Origin: Planctomycetota bacterium
Lineage (GTDB): Bacteria; Planctomycetota; Brocadiia; JAJRTI01
Reading direction: 5' to 3'
Assembly: GCA_024278415.1 (NCBI GenBank)
Contig: JAJRTI010000120.1
Span: forward strand, 1-17,006
DNA length: 17,006 nucleotides
How positions within the stretch are numbered: the first letter of the stretch is position 1; the number at the start of each line of letters is the position of its first letter. The notes under the pieces were generated by a model. That model was not told the origin of the DNA. It worked only from the letters and a program-made list of their open reading frames with translations, and ran no database searches. Both the position numbers and the translations under genes were made by a program. Of this stretch, positions 16,777 to 17,006 are shown piece after piece.

Positions 16777-16895
16777 CTTACAACTTAGCGCTGGTGATGG
16801 CGCGGTGCTATCAGAGGCCCCTGCATACGCCAAGCGAACCATCCATGCATGAGGCAAACAGCGCTAAGTTGTAAGTTAAGGGTGTAGGTCTGATT
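16762..16895. mobile_element. Palindromic element with perfect 22-bp inverted repeat, REP/RAYT-terminus-like
   Basis: The arms at 16772-16793 and 16859-16880 are perfect reverse complements over 22 bp (core CTTACAACTTAGCG). They are separated by 65 bp. Flanking them are GGGGTCAGGTCT (16762-16773) on the left and GGGTGTAGGTCTGATT (16880-16895) on the right. Read on the minus strand the right flank becomes AATCAGACCTACACCC, which aligns with the left end if a short gap is allowed. To my knowledge GGGGTCAGGTC/GTCAGACCTACAC-type ends occur next to IS200-like REP-associated tyrosine transposases. No transposase is present, so this would be a non-autonomous or decayed copy. The interior holds a 25-codon frame (16797-16874) starting Met-Ala-Arg. 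The element supplies the stop of the isomerase-like gene. Confidence 0.7.
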
Positions 16896-17006
16896 GTACG
16901 TATCCCAACGCGTTGCATTCTGGAGTTTCAGTTTCGAAGTGGATTCAGGCAGGTTCACAACAAACGTCCCGGCTCTTCGCCTGCGTGCAACCCCTCGCGG
17001 ACACCG

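Noticed and set aside
16896..17006. Possible gene at the right edge
   Set aside because: No frame with a ribosome-binding site or recognisable protein sequence could be seen in the remaining 111 bp.

Overview
This is a GC-rich bacterial chromosomal window with no RNA genes, no CRISPR array and no intact transposase. The gene content is a giant secreted WD40/TPR/CHAT protein, an archaeal-type prolyl-tRNA synthetase, a SNF2 helicase with a SWIM finger, a secreted right-handed beta-helix protein and a sugar isomerase-like TIM barrel. This mix resembles large-genome environmental bacteria of the Planctomycetota, Lentisphaerota or Hydrogenedentota kind. That placement is an inference from gene content and style, not from a marker phylogeny.

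Layout. Positions 58-6711 (minus) hold one enormous gene for an exported protein of about 2217 residues. In order it has a signal peptide, a small beta-barrel-like segment, ten DnaJ-type CxxC zinc motifs, about fourteen WD40 blades, a helical/TPR region and a C-terminal CHAT caspase-like peptidase with its His and Cys intact. A 536-bp divergent intergenic region follows. It carries a near-consensus promoter for the next gene and a tandem array of the heptamer TTTACGC inside that gene's presumed 5' leader. Positions 7248-8669 (plus) encode prolyl-tRNA synthetase (proS). It converges on a two-gene minus-strand operon: a SNF2 helicase (9645-12068) whose stop overlaps the start of a putative HExxH lipoprotein peptidase (8866-9648). 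The convergent gap holds a pair of inverted REP-like hairpins with GTAG heads.

From a promoter region shared with the helicase and read in both directions, a 900-residue exported beta-helix protein (12327-15029, plus) is expressed. It is followed by a type II toxin-antitoxin pair: a DUF104-like antitoxin (15118-15378) and a VapC/PIN toxin broken by a frameshift (15368-15791). A xylose isomerase-like TIM-barrel gene (15931-16776) comes next, with its own good promoter and a leader hairpin. Its last codons and stop lie inside a palindromic element (16762-16895) with a perfect 22-bp inverted repeat, resembling termini associated with REP-type tyrosine transposases. The last 111 bp show nothing recognisable.

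How the genes fit together. The beta-helix protein and the isomerase-like protein suggest polysaccharide or sugar catabolism. The helicase/peptidase pair is translationally coupled, but its joint role is unknown. The most unusual object is the CHAT protein, because CHAT peptidases are usually studied as intracellular effectors and this one carries an export signal and a long multidomain sensor-like region.
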